From Ancylostoma caninum (taxonomy: Eukaryota > Nematoda > Chromadorea > Rhabditida > Ancylostomatidae): a DNA stretch of 64,000 nucleotides. The DNA lies in contig JBAJFG010000089.1 of NCBI GenBank assembly GCA_037903475.1, positions 806,001-870,000 on the forward strand, given 5' to 3'. A program made the translations under genes and the position numbers. A model generated the notes under the pieces. The model saw only the letters and a program-made list of their open reading frames with translations. It was not told where the DNA came from and made no database searches. Below are positions 57,501-64,000 of the stretch, in pieces. How positions within the stretch are numbered: position 1 is the stretch's first letter; each line of letters starts with the position of its first letter.

Positions 57501-60480
57501 ATTTTTGTGATTATTGCACGTGGTAATGTCGTATAGATCGAACTTCTTCACCATCTACGATAAGACTACAGCCTGGCAGAACATAATCACCAGGAGTACG
57601 AAAGTTGGCTGATCTCTGATTTAATCACTGATGATTTTTTACTTTTTTGCGTTCACGTGATTTAATCACGCAGTTGTCTACGTTGACATCTGTAAGTTCA
57701 GTTTGGTTTCACACCGGATTCGTTTGGGTGATGCAGAGGAATAAGCTCTTCCTTATACGCTGTTCACTCTTTGAAAAAAAGGTGTGTTCCGAACACTTTG
57801 TGTTTTCTTACCTCGTGAGTGCATGAAATGTTGAAAGTCATTTTTTTCTTACACAAGGAAGCCATAGGAGGATTTTTGGATGTTTTTCAATGCCTAAAAT
57901 TCCAAATTACAAGTGGGAACATGACGCGGCAGTACTGGAATTTTTCAAGGTGGAATTGGTTGAAAAAAATATGGAACTAGAAAATGCGAGAATGCTTCAT
58001 GGATCTGGGAACAAGCTGTAGGCATCCGCATATAGAACGAGACGGTTACCATGTCACCACCGCTCACGTAAATCACACGGCCTGATCATCTTTGACAAGT
58101 GTCGCGCTCAAGGGTTCAGCTGAACAATCGCTATAACTCTTCATAGAGATCACCGCAGCAGATATCGGCAACATATTCGTGATATTTGTGATCATGATCA
58201 GAAAAACGGCCTTTCACAATGTACGCACATCTATGTAGTTACAATTGACGGACCTCCTAGTATCCTTAACTTGCTAGTACTCTTTGTGTCCTTATTGATT
58301 GTTCAGTTTTCGTTCTGTGCATGAACCTTATACCAAAATTAAACAAAGGAGTAGGTTCCTTCCTGCATGTGAATTCCTCCTCCAAGCCTGAGCGATATTT
58401 TTTGAAAGCTGATGATAGTTATGTTATAATTTGGAATGGGTGTCGACTGCGTGGGTTCTCCCAGGAGTGCAATGATCGACACCAATCACTACCCGTTTCT
58501 TTGTCTGGCTGTGCAAGGTTGGTATCGGTGAGAATAGCATTCTCACTCCGTTGGAGAATTCCACTTGGGAAAAAGCGAATGAGAATATCGTAGGTACTTT
58601 ATGCTGTGATATAAGCATATTAACAATACAAACTATGTAGTCACGTGCGTACCTAGGGACTCTGCATATTTTTTTTCTATTCTAAAAAAGGGTACGGTGT
58701 CACATCGCTAGCTTTCAGCTTGAGGAAGCGACACAGAGGAACAGATTCCTGATGTCTTTGAGAAATTACACACTAAGCGAATTCTTTGTCTCTGACAACG
58801 CCGAAATCCATTGTGAAGTTTTGTCACCAACTGGTACGGCAGAATTTTCGTTGTCTGCACTTCGGCTGTTACATTGTGAATGTTTAAGCTGCTGAAAATG
58901 TTTGCCAGCTGTTGAGGTACATGAGAAGGAGAGATGTAATGAATTTTCGGCTTTGAAATTGTAATTTTTTGGGATTGTTTGCCACGCGTGCGGAAATAGC
59001 CTGGTTAGTCATATTCTTCTATGAATCTTCCAATCCTTTTCCTCCACAACAGCACTACAGGAATTATTCTTACACTACTAACGCAGAAAAATAAACGGTG
59101 CCATAGAATTTTCCAAGCAATCAGTCCCAGACGTTTTAAACAACTTCAAAAGTGTGTTATCTATCATATCAATTATCATATTAGTTATCCATCAAAATGC
59201 CTCATTTTTTCAGTTCGATGGAATGAGCACTACGTGAGAGGTAATAATGTGAATAGAAAAATTTGCTGAATAGTCCACTCGTGAAATCTAGTGACGGAAA
59301 AATAGTCCCAAACGTCGCAGAGTAAAATACAAGAAACATGGCAGTATGCGGAACAATAATAACTTTACTGTTCTGCTCCACTATGGAACACTAAAAATAA
59401 AAAATTGTTGATGCACAATACCACAGGTTTTATCCTTCTATTCGTCTTCTTTCTTTCTTTACTTTACATTCCTTACTTATTTCTCAACTTATTTATTTCA
59501 TCGAATTGGATACAGCTTGGTGCTTGCTCTCATTGGCTGCTTCTGTACATGTGCACCAATACGGAGCAAGAATCGTTCCTGCTACTAATTTGCTTCCAAA
59601 TTTTTAACCGTTATAGAAGTGAAATCTCACGAAAATTTTATGATTACCTCGCATGCAAATTGGTATGCCACGCTAAACTATGCGCAACGCAGAATTTTAG
59701 CGTTCATGAAGGAGCTGGTTTACTTAATCAAAAGCTCTATCTTGAGAGTACCTTTGAAACTGGATATTTCCGCGACCAATGCAGTTTTACGATGAGAAAT
59801 TTAGTGTTTCCGAGAAAAAATAAAGCACTATGGGCTTGACGTTCACACCTTAGAAGCAGTAGCTGACGCAAGCGGAGGGGCTGGGATGGCGTCCCTTCTC
59901 TCGAGAACGGGTAGCCGATTTTTCGGTACCAGTCTGGCCGTCCGGCTGACGCCGGACTTCCAGACTTTTCCTAATGCTCGCTTCGCTCGCATGGCTTCAT
60001 CCCTTCTTCATTCAAGTAAAGTCACCGCTATTCCACATTTTTGCTATAATGTGTCCTACACCCTTTCCATTGCTTTTTCTCATGTAAAAATGCACTTATC
60101 AAAGAGGATTAACCTTCTCGAAGCAATTTTATCATTTGCTCAACTGAAATAGCTTTTTGTAACTACGTATATATAACCGGTTCAATCTGGATTGGCTGCA
60201 GAAAATGGTCTATCATTCTTTGTTAGTTATAATTAGTCAAGTGATAAGAGTCAGTTAGAACATATAAAAGTGGAGGGTGCGGTGTGTTCATAAACAAATG
60301 AGAAGAGAAGAACGCGGGGGAGGACGTAAGGAGGAAGGATTCACACGGATTGCATACTAATCCGCGCAGTGGTCTCACATCTAGTTTTTTTTTTTACGAT
60401 TGATATTAGACGCCATCGAATCGATTTAACAAATATGGACCTAACTCATGACATTTCCCTGAGTAGTGGATACCGGCCAC
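54506..60480. other. Gene-poor DNA after the assembly gap
   Basis: No gene I can support. Mildly notable: a doubled palindrome TTTCACATATGTGATC at about 54682-54713, and a degenerate tRNA-like stretch at 57190-57255. Reading frames up to 144 codons (such as 59405-59839) are T-rich, lack splice context and do not resemble known proteins. Confidence 0.55.
57190..57255 (+). other. Degenerate tRNA-like sequence
   Basis: TGGCACAACGG resembles an A box and GGTTCGCATCC a B box, about 45 bases apart. The acceptor stem does not pair and the anticodon arm is unclear. Likely a tRNA pseudogene or SINE remnant. Confidence 0.3.
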
Positions 60481-60540
60481 CCCTCCTGCATCGGTAGCTA
60501 TATTTTCAGGCGCTCCTCCACTTTTGAGCGCAGGCGCAGC

Positions 60541-61195
60541 CCTATCACAGCAGTAGACCCGTCTCCCCCCACTTTGGGCGCAGACGCACCCTTATCACAG
60601 CCATGGACCCGTCTTCCCCCACTTTGGGCGCCGGTGCACCCTTATCACAGCAGTGGACCCGTCTCCCCCCACTTTGGGCGCCGGCGCACCCTTATCACAG
60701 CAGTGGACCCGTCTCCCCCACTTTGGGCGCCGGCGCACCCTTATCACAGCCATGGACCCGTCTCTCCCCACTTTGGGCGCCGGCGCACCCTTATCACAGC
60801 CGTGGACCCGTCTCCCCCACTTTGGGCGCCGACGCACCCTTATCACAGTCGTGGACCCGTCTCTCCCCACTTTGGGCGCCGGCGCACCCTTATCACAGCA
60901 ATGGACCCGTCTCCCCCACTTTGGGCGCCGATGCACCCTTATCACAGCAGTGGACCCGTCTCCCCCACTTTGGGCGCCGGCGCACCCTTATCACAGCCAT
61001 GGACCCGTCTCCCCCACTTTGGGCGCCGACGCACCCTTATCACAGCCGTGGACCCGTCTCCCCCACTTTGGGCGCCGGCGCACCCTTATCACAGCCGTGG
61101 ACCCGTCTCCCCCCTCTTTGGGCGCCGGCGCACCCTTATCACAGCCGTGGACCCGTCTCCCCCACTTTGGGCGCCGGCGCACCCTTATCACAGGT
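60541..61195 (+). repeat. Minisatellite, about 13-14 units of 49-50 bp
   Basis: The unit reads CTTATCACAGC, GTGGACCCGTCTCCCCCAC, TTTGGGCGCCGGCGCACC with one or two changes per copy. Because the unit is free of stops and alternates between 49 and 50 bp, long Pro/Thr/His-rich frames run through it in several frames on both strands; they are not genes. Confidence 0.95.
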
Positions 61196-61268
61196 GTCTC
61201 CCCCAACGCACCCTTCATGTAACGGTGGAGTGGTCGGCATCACTCTAAGCCACGCCCTCGAATTTCGT

Positions 61269-61444
<176 letters not shown>

Positions 61445-61496
61445 ACACACAAAGTAAGCCCGTTATTATAAGTCATGATTGTTTTATAAAATGAAC

Positions 61497-62357
61497 TAGC
61501 TGCCGTACCCGGCTTCGTTCGGGCGTTTTATCACCTTGGCTACATCATACTGCTGAGGCCAATTACTATCATCGACAAATTCATTAAAATCTCCATTTGG
61601 TGATCAGCATGTTAGCGAAGCCCAGGTGACGTTTCCCATCGATTTGTGGGCGAAAAATTAGCAAAGCTATTTCGGTGACATTGAATCGACGTATTGGTAC
61701 AAAGTGGTTGTCATATTCATACTCAGCATATTGAGGAACCCCAGGAGAGATGTCTTCACCGCTCCATTAGGCGGAAGAGGCAAAAATCAATAAAATCGAA
61801 AAACCGATATTTCATGCAAAATGTTTGTCATATTCATGTAGTCCTATTCAGTGTAGTGAAAAACCCAAGAAAACATGTCTTTGTCCGTCCCCGAGCCAAA
61901 ATGGGGAAAAATCGATAAAATCAATAAATCAATATTTCGTGCAAAATGGTTGTCATTCTTATTCAGCGTGTTGAGAAACCCCAGTAGACATGTTTTTACC
62001 ACCCCATAATCAAGAATAGCGAAAAATCAATAAATCGATAAATAGCGCGAAATGGTTGTCATATTCGTGTTCAGCGCATTGAGGTACACCAGTAGGCATG
62101 TTCTCGCTGGTCCCTGGTCAAGAAAAGCAAAAAATCAATAAAATCGATGTAATCGATAAACCAATCGATAATCCCAGGTGCAATGTAGCCTATAACCTCC
62201 GCCGGCCCCTGGAGAGTCTACATGCAAAATTTGGTCCGAATCGGTTGATGCTGCGCGATTTCTATTCGGAACATACAAACATACATACACACAAACACAC
62301 AAACACACAAACATACAAACACACAAACACACAAACTTTCACTTTTATATATACAGA
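61497..62357 (+). mobile_element. Retroposon-like interspersed repeat, copy B
   Basis: Starts ACTAGCTGCCGTACCCGGCTTCGTTCGGG and ends GCGATTTCTATTCGGAACA, ACAC/ACAA repeats and TTTTATATATACAG, matching copy A in intron 28 in start, end and order. It has about four diverged internal units with the CAGCGTGTTGAGAAACCCCAG type core. No coding capacity. It serves as the uninterrupted reference that proves the insertion in copy A. Confidence 0.7.
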
Positions 62358-62539
62358 TAAGAATACTGTATGCGCTTATTTTCTATTGTTTGTGTTTATC
62401 CTTATTTTTAAAATGTTCGCTTTCAATTATATAGTATTAAAATCAATATTCTTCTATCCGGTTGCCCAGAATATCGGAGTTGCAACTTCTCTTCCACGGC
62501 TCTCCCCACTGGTTAAAGACTCCTGCGCACGGCACTGCT

Positions 62540-62680
62540 CCATAGATATTAAAGCGAATATTAACACAAGATGCGTGCGTTACTCGCGCATTAGACGCAT
62601 GCGTCAATTTTCGGAGGATTTTCCATGGAGATCGGTCAACGTGTCATACACATCCTAAATAAGAAACCACGGCAGCCGCG
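62540..62680. mobile_element. Decayed relative of the TTA-flanked miniature element
   Basis: GCGTGCGTTACTCGCGCATT, TTTTCCATGGAGATCGGTCA and CACGGCAGCCGCGAG follow in the same order as in the element at 45107-45358. Terminal repeats are no longer recognisable. Confidence 0.5.
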
Positions 62681-63499
62681 AGTTGTTTTGTAACACAGCA
62701 AACGCGGTCGTCTGACTTCCGTGTGAGCTAGAAGAATAAATTCGTTTTCTAAATGTACGAGATTCATATATCGCACTGCCGTTATCGAAAACTGCAAATA
62801 TTCAACAGTGGTTGAGCATGCTGATCGTCAAACGTAAGCGGCTTGAATGATGAGTGCCTTTTGATTTCTCTTTTTCTTTTCTGGCACTTCAGTAGAGATT
62901 CAGCGCAACCCCTAATCGCGTTTATTGCTTCACCACTGCCGCATTGTTATCTTCTACATAGATACAGTAGCGAGCAAAAAGATTGCAACTTTTGGTTTTC
63001 CGTCTATAACTTCTTCCAAAGCAAAGCGTGGGAGTTCAGATTTTTATGGGAGTTGTAGATACTCATGGGAGATAGAAACGAGGAATAACCCCTCTACTCC
63101 ATTGAATGCTCGTTTTTTTAAGAAGATTTTTTCTCACCGCGGCCTAAATCTGTAATTTAGCACCATCCGCAATGTCTCTTAAAATCACGTCTATTGTTAG
63201 GATCTGATCACGAATTGATTCCTTGCCGCACAGCCAACCCGTATGTGCTTGAAAATGTGCATGCGCTCACCACTGGTCGACATCTACAAAGACTATGTGA
63301 GATTAGTTCAGAAGTGATCCTCTTTGGGTGTTTCTGTCACCTTGGCTCCACCTATCGGCTCTATTTAAAAGGGAGGAATGCCCCTGATGATTCTATAAGT
63401 TTGGATGCAAGTGTTCGGTTTCAACGCAGCTTATCGCTTCCTCGCAGCTCCGAAATATTCAGGCTTGTTGCTGTGCAGCCAATCGTGCACATCACAGAA

Positions 63500-63613
63500 A
63501 ATAAGTTTTGGAATTTTTTCTGTTTAGAGCAGGAAGATGCCTTAAGGATCCCATAGATGATAAAGATTCTCCAGGGTCCCTAGAATATTGTAGTGTGGGT
63601 GGCGACTCATGCT
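63500..63613 (+). repeat. Left arm of a large inverted repeat at the window end
   Basis: AATAAGTTTTGGAATTTTTT onward is inverted at 63887-64000 with over 90% identity by eye. The arms are at least 114 bp and the spacer about 273 bp; the repeat may continue past the window. Confidence 0.88.
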
Positions 63614-63886
63614 GGTTTGAATTTGATGAGGTAGATCTTGCTAAAATGCAATGAACTCTACGAAACAGAAACGAAACTCATCACCGAAGCGGTATACTGT
63701 GACCTGGCACTATAAAAACTGGCTAATTCAGCTTAAATTAGATGAAACGAACTAAACGAGACATTTTTAAATCAAAAGGCTCTAGGCGAAGTGGGAAAAC
63801 TCGTAGGTGGAGCAAGGGGCCACACATGCACGTGCTAGTGACCAACCCTCTTCACTTCGCGTAGTCCTCTTTAGATAAATCCAAGG

Positions 63887-64000
63887 CGCCATGAGTCGCC
63901 ACGCACACTGTAATATTCTAGGGACCTGGAGAATCTTTATCATCTATGGGATCCATAAGGTATCTTCCTGCTCTAAACAGAAAAAATTCCAAAACTTATT
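63887..64000 (-). repeat. Right arm of the inverted repeat, cut by the window end
   Basis: Reverse complement of 63500-63613. The last bases of the window (AAAACTTATT) still pair, so the true end lies further on. Confidence 0.88.

Noticed and set aside
59405..59839. 144-codon plus-strand frame after the assembly gap
   Set aside because: T-rich, no recognisable domain, no splice or neighbour context.

Overview
The window is a piece of a nematode nuclear genome, most likely a clade V strongylid such as a hookworm. The evidence is a very long, intron-rich gene with TTTTCAG-type 3' splice sites, introns from 47 bp to 3.4 kb, T-rich spacers, many mariner-type miniature elements, and a protein whose architecture matches the nematode Fat-like cadherin CDH-4. 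Genus or species cannot be fixed from sequence alone. A 100-base run of N shows this is a draft scaffold.

One gene dominates: a plus-strand Fat-like protocadherin from the ATG at 14514 to the TAG at 53385-53387. I resolved 84 coding exons by hand. All introns are GT-AG and the phases close without a frameshift, giving 4,431 residues. The order is: signal peptide; about 32 cadherin repeats; a conserved juxtamembrane segment; two EGF-like modules and a partial third; a laminin-G domain; three EGF-like modules; one transmembrane helix; and a cytoplasmic tail of about 320 residues carrying an SH3-type PPLPPR motif and a YMTM motif. About a dozen of the linkers between cadherin repeats lack the calcium-binding DxNDNxP signature.

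Region by region. 1-14442: upstream DNA with no confident gene; a few minus-strand reading frames at 4.4-8.9 kb look protein-like but cannot be joined. 14514-53387: the cadherin gene. Its large introns are filled with mobile DNA: a mariner-type element (20.7-21.5 kb); a 185-bp miniature element (24.5 kb); a retroposon-like repeat with amplified internal units, carrying a nested TA-flanked element that itself holds a GC-rich foldback (29.9-32.5 kb); a 1.2-kb foldback running into four 237-bp tandem repeats (36.2-38.3 kb); a miniature element just upstream of a splice acceptor (40.7-41.0 kb); and a TA-flanked transposon with a second miniature element nested inside it (44.8-45.9 kb). 53388-64000: 3' UTR, assembly gap, and gene-poor DNA with a 50-bp minisatellite, a roughly 170-bp (CA)n tract, a second copy of the retroposon-like repeat, and a large inverted repeat cut by the window end.

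There is no operon, RNA gene, CRISPR array or multi-gene pathway here. The functional story is one giant adhesion receptor; the novelty lies in the repeat architecture of its introns and in a duplicated splice acceptor at exon 3.
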